A model generated the notes under the pieces. The model saw nothing but the letters and a program-made list of their open reading frames with translations. It did no database searches and was not told where the DNA came from. A DNA stretch of 64,000 bases, from NCBI GenBank assembly GCA_963816435.1, contig CAWFKS010000018.1, positions 186,001 to 250,000 of the forward strand, read 5' to 3'. Positions 26,001-32,941 of the stretch are shown here, piece after piece (the stretch's first letter is position 1; each line of letters starts with the position of its first letter). The stretch comes from CAWFKS01 sp963816435. Its GTDB lineage: Bacteria; Pseudomonadota; Alphaproteobacteria; Rhizobiales; Rhizobiaceae. The position numbers and the translations under genes were made by a program.

Positions 26001-26256
26001 CCAAGGGTTCCCCTGGGGGTACTACCGGCCCCTGTGCGCTGGACGAGCGCTTAAGGGCACCCGGCGAGGCGGCGGTGAAGAGCCGCCGCCGCTGGAGGAA
26101 GAGGCGGGAAGCGACGCGAATGTCGCTTGTCGCCGAAAACCTCCTGGAGCCGGGTGCTTGAAGCGGAACGGGCGGTGACCGCAAAAATCGCCGGACGGGC
26201 GGCCGCAAGGTCGCAACGTTACTACCCCAGATGAGCGTCCGAACGGCCGCCCGTCT
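26001..26256 (+). ncRNA. candidate structured RNA of unknown family
   Basis: Six mutually compatible helices nest without conflict. GCGCT/AGCGC is 26036-26040 with 26046-26050. GCACCCGGC/GCCGGGTGC is 26057-26065 with 26149-26157, enclosing an 8-bp hairpin (26068-26075 with 26083-26090, loop TGAAGAG). It also encloses GGAGG/CCTCC (26094-26098 with 26140-26144), around GGCG/CGCC and a 7-bp hairpin (26109-26115 with 26122-26128, loop GCGAAT). A 12-bp stem, GACGGGCGGCCG/CGGCCGCCCGTC, follows at 26194-26205 with 26244-26255. G-U closures (55-56 with 158-159; 193 with 256) favour the plus strand. tmRNA, 6S, SRP and RNase P signatures were not found. Confidence 0.4.
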
Positions 26257-26427
26257 TCCCAGCCGGATCGCCGAGGCATCAGGACGAGGCCTGCGCGACA
26301 GGATCGCCCAGCGCGACCGCTCATGGTGAGCTTGTCGAACCACGAGGGTCGGTTCTTTGACAATGGCCAGACGCAGAGATGCCGGGCGTGGCGATGAAGA
26401 AGTATGTGCCGTGCCTGGTACAGGCGA

Positions 26428-26452
26428 CTCCCTCCCTCCCGATGGGGAGGGA
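26428..26452. repeat. short palindrome related to the 25731 repeat
   Basis: CCCTCCC-GA-TGGGGAGGG hairpin in the spacer upstream of the 26589 gene, with the same GATGGGGAG core as the element at 25731. Confidence 0.5.
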
Positions 26453-26588
26453 CGAGGGCGTCGTTTCCGGTCGATGTATTCCGTTTGTCGAATGTATTTG
26501 ACCCGGATCAACGCCGGCGTGCCGGCGGTCGGCCAAACGTGACTGCATCGGTCCGGCACCGCATTGGGCGGGCAGGATATTCGAAGGG

Positions 26589-27317
26589 ATGGATATCACG
26601 ATGTTTTCGACGAAACTGCGCACCCTGGCGCTCGTCGCCAGTCTGCTCGCCCCCGCCGCCGCGCTCGCAGGGCCGGTGAGCGACTTCGAGACGGCGATGC
26701 GGAACGCCTATGGCGACTACCGCGCCGCACTGTTCCAGACCAATGCCGGCAATGCCGGCCAGGCGGAAGCAGCGATCGCCGCCTTCACCGGCAAATGGTC
26801 GGCTCTGGCTTCGGCGGGCGAGACGCCTCCCCCGCAATATGCGGACGACCCGGCGTTCGCCGCAACCATGCGCAATGTCGGGGTGATCGCCGACAGCGCG
26901 GCGACCGAGGTGGCGGACGGCAAGCTGGCGGAAGCGCACGAGACACTCGAAGCGATCCGCGACCAGATCGGCGGGCTCCACCGGCGCAACGGCATCATCG
27001 GCTTTTCCGACCGGATGAACGCCTATCACGCGGCGATGGAGGAAGCGCTTGCCAGGGATTACACTGGGTTCGACGCGGCCGGGCTCGGACTGTTGCGCGA
27101 GGATGCGGCGGTGCTGGCCTATCTGGCGGGCGACATCGCGGCCAATCCGCCAGCCGAAGCTGCCTCGGATGCCTCCTACGCCCCGCTGCTCGCAGCCATG
27201 CAGGCCAGCGTCGAAGCACTCCACAATGCCGCCGTCGCCGGCGACGCCGCAGCCGCCAGGACGGCACTGGCCGGGCTGAAAGTGCCTTACTCCAAGCTCT
27301 TCCTGAAGTTCGGCTGA
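26589..27317 (+). CDS. exported helical protein of unknown function
   Basis: A 242-residue protein with a clear signal peptide (FSTKLRTLALVASLLAPAAA, cleavage near ALAGPVS). The mature part is alanine-rich and almost wholly helical, with LHRRNGIIGFSDRMNAYHAA in the middle and a C-terminal LKVPYSKLFLKFG. The layout of several amphipathic helices resembles periplasmic four-helix proteins, but there is no CxxCH, so it is not a cytochrome c-prime. The start may be ATG 26589 or 26601. It is followed by the macrodomain gene after 97 bases. No recognised family. Confidence 0.6.
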   Translation: MDITMFSTKLRTLALVASLLAPAAALAGPVSDFETAMRNAYGDYRAALFQTNAGNAGQAEAAIAAFTGKWSALASAGETPPPQYADDPAFAATMRNVGVIADSAATEVADGKLAEAHETLEAIRDQIGGLHRRNGIIGFSDRMNAYHAAMEEALARDYTGFDAAGLGLLREDAAVLAYLAGDIAANPPAEAASDASYAPLLAAMQASVEALHNAAVAGDAAAARTALAGLKVPYSKLFLKFG

Positions 27318-27414
27318 GGCCATATTGCTCCACCGGCAGACGCGGCGGCGGTCGACCGGTGTGCGGTGCGCCCTATGTTCGGTCACTGCCGAAACGCAGT
27401 GACGGGAGCATGTC

Positions 27415-27942
27415 ATGACCGGAATCCGCGAGCGCCTGGAAGTGGTGGTCGCCGACATCACGACGCTGAAGGTCGACGCCATCGTCAACGCCGCCAACCA
27501 GTCGCTGCTCGGCGGCGGCGGCGTCGACGGCGCCATCCACCGCGCCGCGGGCAAACAGTTGCTGGCCGAATGCCGCACGCTCGACGGCTGCGCCACCGGC
27601 GATGCCAAGATCACCGCCGGCTACCAACTGCCGGCGCGCCACGTCATCCACGCCGTCGGTCCGCGCTGGCGCGGCGGCGGGCGCGGCGAGGCCGAGCTTC
27701 TGGCGTCATGCTATTCGCGCGCCCTGCAGATTGCCTGCGAGAACGACTGCCGCACCATCGCCTTCCCGGCGATCTCCACCGGCATCTACGGCTATCCGAA
27801 ACCCCAGGCCGCGCATGTCGCGGTCGGCACCGTGGCGGAGCGGCTGGTGCGGCTCGACCTGCCGGAACGCGTCACCTTCTGTTGCTTCGATCGCGAAAGC
27901 GCGGCATTGCATGAAGACGAAATCGCAAGGCTCAGCGCCTGA
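27415..27942 (+). CDS. macrodomain protein, O-acetyl-ADP-ribose deacetylase-like
   Basis: A 175-residue stand-alone macrodomain of the YmdB/MacroD type. ADP-ribose-binding signatures are complete: the catalytic-site VDAIVNAANQSLLGGGGVDG with the adjacent AIHRAAG, then HVIHAVGPRW and the phosphate loop AFPAISTGIYGYP. Such enzymes remove the acetyl group from O-acetyl-ADP-ribose or reverse mono-ADP-ribosylation, and YmdB also modulates RNase III in Escherichia coli. The ATG at 27415 follows GGGAGC. The mccA start lies only 13 bases after its stop, so it is co-transcribed with a leucine-degradation enzyme, an unexpected pairing. Confidence 0.88.
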   Translation: MTGIRERLEVVVADITTLKVDAIVNAANQSLLGGGGVDGAIHRAAGKQLLAECRTLDGCATGDAKITAGYQLPARHVIHAVGPRWRGGGRGEAELLASCYSRALQIACENDCRTIAFPAISTGIYGYPKPQAAHVAVGTVAERLVRLDLPERVTFCCFDRESAALHEDEIARLSA

Positions 27943-27955
27943 CCGGGGAGGACGG

Positions 27956-29903
27956 ATGTTCGACAAGATCCTGATCGCCAATCGCGGGGAGATCGCCTGC
28001 CGCATCATTCGCACGGCCAGGCGGCTCGGCGTCGCCACCGTCGCGGTCTATTCGGATGCAGACGCGCGCGCCCTGCATGTCGAGATGGCCGACGAGGCGG
28101 TGCGCATCGGCCCCTCGCCCGCGGCCGAAAGCTATCTCGTCGCCGACCGCATCATCGAGGCGGCGAGAGCGACGGGGGCCGAGGCGATCCACCCGGGCTA
28201 CGGGTTCCTCTCGGAAAACCCGGAATTCGTGGAAAAGGTCGAGGCGGCGGGCCTCGTCTTCATCGGCCCCTCGGCCGCCTCCATCCGCGCCATGGGCCTG
28301 AAGGACGCGGCCAAGCGGCTGATGGAAAAGGCCGGCGTGCCGGTGGTGCCGGGCTATCACGGCGAGGCGCAGGAACTGGTGGTGCTGGCCACCAAGGCGC
28401 GCGAGATCGGCTACCCGGTGCTGATCAAGGCGCGCGCCGGCGGCGGCGGAAAGGGCATGCGCCGGGTCGAGCATCCCGACGATTTCGCCGAGGCGCTGGC
28501 CGCGGCAAGGCGCGAAGCCAAGGCCTCGTTCGGCGACGAGCGGGTGCTGGTCGAAAAATACGTCGAAAAGCCCCGCCACATCGAGGTTCAGGTGTTCGGC
28601 GACAATCACGGCAACGCCGTCCATCTTTACGAACGCGACTGCTCGGCGCAGCGCCGCCACCAGAAGGTGATCGAGGAAGCCCCCGCGCCCGGCATGACCG
28701 ACGAAGATGCGCGCGGCGATGACCGACGCGGCGGTGAAGGCCGCCAAGGCGATCTCCTATTCGGGCGCCGGCACGATCGAGTTCATCGTCGACGCCTCGC
28801 AAGGCCTGCGGCCGGACCGCTTCTGGTTCATGGAGATGAACACGCGGCTGCAGGTCGAACACCCGGTCACCGAGATGGTCACCGGGCTCGACCTCGTCGA
28901 ATGGCAGCTGCGCGTGGCAGCCGGCGAGAAGCTGCCGCTCGCCCAGGACGACATCGCGCTGTCCGGCCACGCCTTCGAGGCGCGCATCTATGCCGAGGAC
29001 GCCGCGCGCGGCTTCCTGCCGGCGACCGGCACGCTGCACCATCTCGTCTTCCCGCAGGCCGAGAACGACGCCGAGATCAGGATCGAGACGGGCGTGCGCC
29101 AGGGCGACCAAATCTCGCCCTTCTACGACCCGATGATCGCCAAGCTGGTCGTGCATGCAGGCGACCGCGCCTCCGCCCTGTCCGCGCTGGCCGAGGCGCT
29201 GGAGGCGACGGAAGTCGCCGGCTCGGTCGTCAACACCGCGTTTCTGGCGGCACTTGCCCGCGACCCCGATTTCGCCGCCGGAGACGTCGACACCGGGCTG
29301 ATCGCGCGCAAGCAGGACGAACTCACGTCGGTCGCCGCGCCCTCGCCCCGGCTGGCCGCCTTCGCGGCGGTCGCGGCTTCGGGCGCCTCGATCGACGCTG
29401 GCTCGGCCGATCCCTGGACGGCGTTCGCCGGCTACGCGCATTTCCATCCGCCGGTCCGGCGGGTCCACCTGCTGCGCGGCGACACACCGCTCGAAGCCGG
29501 CCTGACGGCTCGACCGGACGGGCGTTTCGCCGTCGAGCTGGACGGCCGGGTTTCCGTCGTCGACCCCGTGGGCGCCGACGCGCCGCGCGTGGCGCCGTGG
29601 CCAGGCCACGTCACGGTGTTCGAAGGTGCCGCCGCCTACACGTTCGCCGCACCCGATCCTGAGGCGGAGGCCGAGGCCGGCGGCGGCGACAATCTGCGCG
29701 CGCCGATGCCGGGCCTGGTCAAGCTGGTGCGGGCAGCCGCCGGCGACGCGGTGAAGAAGGGCCAGCCGCTGCTGGTGCTCGAAGCCATGAAGATGGAGCA
29801 CTCGATCGCCGCGCCGCATGACGGGGTGATCGCCGAGATCGCCACACAGGGCGCGCAGGTCAGCGACGGCACGGTTCTGGTGAAGTTCGAGGAGCAGGGC
29901 TGA
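27956..29903 (+). CDS. mccA: methylcrotonyl-CoA carboxylase, biotin-carrying (alpha) subunit (one-base frameshift)
   Basis: ATP-dependent biotin carboxylase fused to a biotin carrier domain, 648 residues after correction. The N-terminus is FDKILIANRGEIACRIIRTA, the ATP-grasp loop ARAGGGGKGMRRV, a carboxylase segment VEKYVEKPRHIEVQVFGD, and the biotinylation site VLEAMKMEHS with 48 residues to the end. One extra A at about 28705 breaks the reading between PGMTDE and MRAAMTDAAVKAAKA. The ATG at 27956 follows GGGGAGGA. Paired with mccB at 22059. No enoyl-CoA hydratase or HMG-CoA lyase gene follows, though they usually accompany this cluster. Confidence 0.92.
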
Positions 29904-29923
29904 GGCCCGCCGGAGCGCGCGCG

Positions 29924-29959
29924 AAAAAGGCCGCGACGGCTCCCCTCCGCCGCGGCCTT
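29924..29959 (-). terminator. terminator of the Sel1-repeat gene
   Basis: A 9-bp stem, AAGGCCGCG with CGCGGCCTT, encloses a 15-base loop. Read leftward it ends in a TTTTT run. It sits 85 bases past the stop at 30046, and could also slow rightward transcription out of mccA. Confidence 0.7.
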
Positions 29960-30045
29960 CCGAACGGCCCGGTATTCAGGGTTCTCCCCTGCCCCCGCCG
30001 CGCCAGTTCTCCCCTCGGCGCGCTGCATGACGCGCCCGGCGGAAA

Positions 30046-30312
30046 TCAGTGCATGGTCATCCATTCGCGCGCCTCGCGCAGCGCACGGGCGATTTCCGGC
30101 TTCGACATGGTGGCGGACAGTTCGCGGCGCAGTTCGGCGGCTCGCTCGGAGCCCTTGATCGCGGCGATGTTGAACCATTTGTGCGCGGCGACGATGTCGG
30201 TCTCGCAGTCGCGGCCGGTCGCATACATCATGCCCAGCTCGAACAGGATGTCGGCCTGGGCCGAGTTTCCGATGGTGCCGACGCCGGCTTCCAGAACTTC
30301 GTAGCGTGCCAT
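30046..30312 (-). CDS. short Sel1/TPR-like repeat protein
   Basis: An 88-residue cytoplasmic protein with one Sel1-type repeat (ADILFELGMMYATGRDCETD, then AAHKWFNIAAIKGSERAAEL), a helical pair used for protein-protein contacts. Proteins of this length and sequence are common and uncharacterised in the Rhizobiales. Single gene with its own terminator; the promoter must lie in the AT-rich stretch upstream. Confidence 0.72.
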   Translation of the reverse strand: MARYEVLEAGVGTIGNSAQADILFELGMMYATGRDCETDIVAAHKWFNIAAIKGSERAAELRRELSATMSKPEIARALREAREWMTMH

Positions 30313-30597
30313 TTTCCAGTCCCCTGTCAGTCTCCCGAGAGCGGCTTGTCGCGTCCGTCTCGCTCGTTGCGTTTCTATGGTCCCGAGAATGGCAGCGAGC
30401 GTTTGAGGGGCCGTTAAATGGCGTGATTAATTGAACGAAAACAAAGTTCAAACAGTAGGTAAACTACTCAAATCATTAAGGATAGGAATCCCGGAGCTGC
30501 GCGGCCGTTTAGACAAAATAGACGAAATCCGCCACATTCGCCGAAACGGATTCTTCACCACGAAAACGGGTCGGAGCGCGCACTCCGCTAACAGTCA
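30313..30597. promoter_or_regulatory. AT-rich upstream region of the Sel1 gene with two small dyads
   Basis: A short, clearly AT-richer patch (about 30420-30560) in a GC-rich window carries TTGAAC-N9-GTTCAA (30431-30451) and AGTAG-GTAAA-CTACT (30454-30468) side by side. It lies about 120 bases upstream of the Sel1 gene start. A weak rightward reading frame crosses it but has no protein-like features. Confidence 0.4.
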
Positions 30598-30624
30598 GGG
30601 GCGGGAACTGCCGCTCCCGCCCCC
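30598..30624 (-). terminator. hairpin downstream of the DUF1344 gene
   Basis: A 9-bp stem, GGGGCGGGA with TCCCGCCCC, and an eight-base loop. It lies about 20 bases past the stop at 30643, without a strong T-run. Confidence 0.5.
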
Positions 30625-30642
30625 TGGAAGAGCCGGCCTCGG

Positions 30643-30900
30643 CTACTTCACCACCGAGACCTTGGTGGCCTCGTGCTTCCCGTTCTTCATGTCCCAGGTG
30701 ACCTGAACCTTCTCGCCGGTCTTCAGGCCCTTCTCCTTGACGTGCGCGGCCAGGTGATAGGTCGTGCCGTCTTCCAGCGTCAGGGTGCGGGCGCCAGTGT
30801 CGATCGACTTGATCGAGCCGGTGGCCGACTGCGTGGCGGCGAAGGCGAGGGAGGCGGTGAGAAGACCGGCGGCGAACGCCGGGATGGTGAGAGCACGCAT
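30643..30900 (-). CDS. small exported DUF1344 protein
   Basis: An 85-residue secreted protein: a signal peptide (MRALTIPAFAAGLLTASLAF, ending AFAATQS), then an OB-like beta domain SIKSIDTGARTLTLEDGTTY, with VQVTWDMKNGKHEATKV. This matches DUF1344, a periplasmic family frequent in rhizobia with no established function. Single gene with its own terminator hairpin. Confidence 0.75.
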   Translation of the reverse strand: MRALTIPAFAAGLLTASLAFAATQSATGSIKSIDTGARTLTLEDGTTYHLAAHVKEKGLKTGEKVQVTWDMKNGKHEATKVSVVK

Positions 30901-31210
30901 TGTGTCACTCCTAGGATACGGCGGTCCCTGAGCGGGAGCGCCATCTGCGAAGCCGTCTGGTCACGTCGCGTCGCGGCCTTGCCGCCGGCGAGGCCCGGCT
31001 TCGGACGGGACGCTAGGACCGCTCCGGCAGCGCGGCAAATGAAGAAAAGATAATCCCGGCGATGCCGAATTCGGCCGCAATGGGGAGCCGTGGCCGGTGA
31101 TTGCGGCGTGTTTTCGGAGGGACGGTGGCGATCCCGATTTAGGCCGTCCGGGAACGCGGTGCGACGAAATTCCGTTTGCATGTCGCCGCTTCCGCGCCGA
31201 GCCGAAATGC

Positions 31211-31226
31211 TTTACGTTTACGTCCG
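31211..31226 (+). promoter_or_regulatory. candidate LiuR-like motif upstream of the DUF2147 gene
   Basis: TTTACGTTTACGTCCG, about 50 bases before the start at 31275, matches the first 13 bases of the recalled LiuR-type dyad TTTACGTTTACGTAAA. It is weaker than the site at 37472 and could be chance. Confidence 0.3.
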
Positions 31227-31274
31227 CGTCAACGTCGGCCGGGGTGGAGATGGGCCGACAAAGGAGGAGAGACA

Positions 31275-31628
31275 ATGACGAAATTTTTCGCGTCGGCGCT
31301 TGCCGGCGCAATGATCGCGGCGAGCGCCAGCGCGGCATTCGCCGCCGAGCCGATCGTGGGTTCGTGGAAACGGCCGAACGGAACCATCATTCGCTATGCC
31401 GCGTCGGGCGGGGACAAGTTCTGCGGAACGGTGCTGACAGGGGAATACAAGGGCCAGTCGATCGGCTGCATGAACGGCTCGGGCAACAAGTACAACGGCA
31501 AGGTCAACAAGCTCGACGAGGGCAAGACCTATCGCGGCAAGGCGACGGTCAGCGGCAACTCGCTGTCGCTCGCCGGCTGCGTGCTCGGCGGCCTGATCTG
31601 CAAGAGCGAAACGCTGACGCGGCAGTAA
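31275..31628 (+). CDS. small exported DUF2147-like protein
   Basis: A 117-residue exported protein with a signal peptide (MTKFFASALAGAMIAASASA, ending AFAAEPI). A lipocalin-like beta domain follows, with VGSWKRPNGTIIRYAASGGD, KTYRGKATVSGNSLSLAGCV and a C-terminal cysteine-containing strand. This is the layout of DUF2147 proteins, which are periplasmic and uncharacterised. The start at 31275 is supported by AAGGAGGAG. Terminated by a strong hairpin. Confidence 0.75.
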   Translation: MTKFFASALAGAMIAASASAAFAAEPIVGSWKRPNGTIIRYAASGGDKFCGTVLTGEYKGQSIGCMNGSGNKYNGKVNKLDEGKTYRGKATVSGNSLSLAGCVLGGLICKSETLTRQ

Positions 31629-31650
31629 AGGCGCTTGCCGCGAAATTGGC

Positions 31651-31683
31651 GCCGGGCGTGGCACTGCCGCGCCCGGCTTTTTC
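31651..31683 (+). terminator. intrinsic terminator after the DUF2147-like gene
   Basis: GCCGGGCG with CGCCCGGC (8 bp), a loop of about 10 bases, then TTTTT. It lies about 22 bases past the stop at 31628. Confidence 0.9.
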
Positions 31684-31706
31684 GTGTCCGTAAATATCAG
31701 GCGTCG

Positions 31707-32409
31707 CTAGCGCGCGCGCTGGCCGAACAGCACCTTCTGCGCCTCCTTGTCATCGGCCAGATTGCGGCGGTACTCCTGCCCCACTTCCAGTCCCCGGCTC
31801 ACGGCCGGACGCGCCGTCACGGTTTCGAGCCAGCGCTTGAGGTTCGGGAAGTCCTCGATCTCCTGTCCCTGGTTCTTGTAGGGCCGCACCCAGCCGACGC
31901 AGGCCATGTCGGCGATCGAATACTCGCCGGCCAGGAACTCGCGGTCGGCCAGCCGCCTGTTCATGACGCCGTAGAGCCGGTTCACCTCGTTGGTGTAGCG
32001 GTCGATGCCGTAGGGGATCTTTTCCGGCGCATAATTGCGGAAATGGTGCGCCTGCCCCGCCATCGGGCCCAAGCCCGCCCATCTGCCAGAACAGCCACTG
32101 GTCGACCTCGACGCGGGCGCGCTCGTCGGCCGGATAGAATTGTTCGAACTTGCGGCCGAGATATTGCAGGATGGCGCCGGACTCGAAGACCGAGATCGGC
32201 TGCCCGTCCGGGCCCTCGGGATCGACGATCGCCGGCATGCGGTTGTTGGGCGAGATCGCCAGGAAGGCCGGCTCGAACTGCTCCCCCTTGCCGATGTTGA
32301 CGTATTTTACCTCGTAGGGAACGCCGAGTTCTTCCAGCATGACGCTGATCTTCCAGCCATTCGGCGTCGGCCAGAAATGGAGTTCGATCGGCTTGGTCTG
32401 GTCGGTCAT
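31707..32409 (-). CDS. glutathione S-transferase, Ure2/YfcG-like (one-base frameshift)
   Basis: Cytosolic GST of 233 residues after correction. The thioredoxin-like domain reads IELHFWPTPNGWKISVMLEE and has the cis-proline region NNRMPAIVDP with the glutathione-binding SVFESGAILQYLG. The helical domain carries HHFRNYAPEKIPYGIDRYTN and YSIADMACVGWVRPY. One extra base at 32065-32067 breaks QMGGLGPMAGQAHH. The N-terminal TPNGWK motif is that of the YfcG/Ure2-type disulfide reductases. The start ATG at 32409 is chosen because it precedes MTDQTKPIELHFW. Confidence 0.85.
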
Positions 32410-32627
32410 GCATCTCTCCATGATGGGCGAAACGGGAGCGCGGAACTGGTGGGCTCGCGAGCTAACCACACGCCGCCTCCCGCGCCAATCGAAACGCCCT
32501 GAATGCAGCGGTCAGCAAAGCTGAACGCCAAATGAACGGGCATCTCAGTACCGGTTCAGCGCCACTGTGGCATTCCTCCTTTCAACGACGCCGAAGGGCG
32601 CCCGGACTGAACGAAGGGAAGACGAAA

Positions 32628-32870
32628 ATGCGCCGCCACGCCACCAGACACGAAACGATCCGCCTGACCGCCAGGATGCTCGCCATCTTCGCCGTCACGC
32701 TGACCTCGATGCTGGCCGTGCAGCGCGTGAATGCCGGTTCCAGCTATTCGATCGGCTCGATGCCGACCATGTCGAGCGGCGCCGGACTGGTGCTGGCCGT
32801 CGGCCTGCAGCGCGCCCGCGCCGGCAACGAGGGGCTGCCCCGCAACCTCGTCCGCTCGCTCGACGGCTGA
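32628..32870 (+). CDS. small exported or membrane-anchored hypothetical protein
   Basis: An 80-residue protein with one hydrophobic segment near the N-terminus (ARMLAIFAVTLTSMLAVQRV), preceded by a basic stretch MRRHATRHETIR, so it is exported or anchored. The remainder (SSYSIGSMPTMSSGAGLVLA) has no recognised motif. The ATG at 32628 follows GGGAAGACGAAA. Coding status rests on composition and the hydrophobic segment only; the AMP nucleosidase gene follows 71 bases later. Confidence 0.45.
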   Translation: MRRHATRHETIRLTARMLAIFAVTLTSMLAVQRVNAGSSYSIGSMPTMSSGAGLVLAVGLQRARAGNEGLPRNLVRSLDG

Positions 32871-32941
32871 GGGCCGATTTCCGGCATCTCCCGGCGCTTG
32901 GGGACACTCGAAACCGTCACCATGAATCCCTATAATGGGTC

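Larger units (their letters stand above)
25293..26588. other. 1.3-kb repeat-rich intergenic spacer
   Basis: No credible gene on either strand. It carries three palindromic repeat elements and a set of nested inverted repeats at 26001-26256 (separate entries). It separates the HNH gene from the rest of the cluster and contains pyrimidine-rich runs (25800-25900) unlike the surrounding coding DNA. Confidence 0.7.

Noticed and set aside
26001..26256. Identification of the structured spacer as tmRNA, 6S RNA or a cobalamin riboswitch
   Set aside because: No tag reading frame or tRNA-like ends, no single long 6S-type hairpin, and only an isolated CTGGGAAG-like string on the other strand without the rest of a B12 element.
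24393..26256. IscB/omega-RNA-type RNA-guided nuclease
   Set aside because: The protein is a 298-residue HNH_2 restriction-like nuclease with no RuvC segments, and the RNA candidate lies 700 bases downstream.
30431..30706. Rightward open frame of 91 codons
   Set aside because: Crosses an AT-rich spacer and the antisense of the DUF1344 gene; no domain, ribosome site or codon bias supports it.
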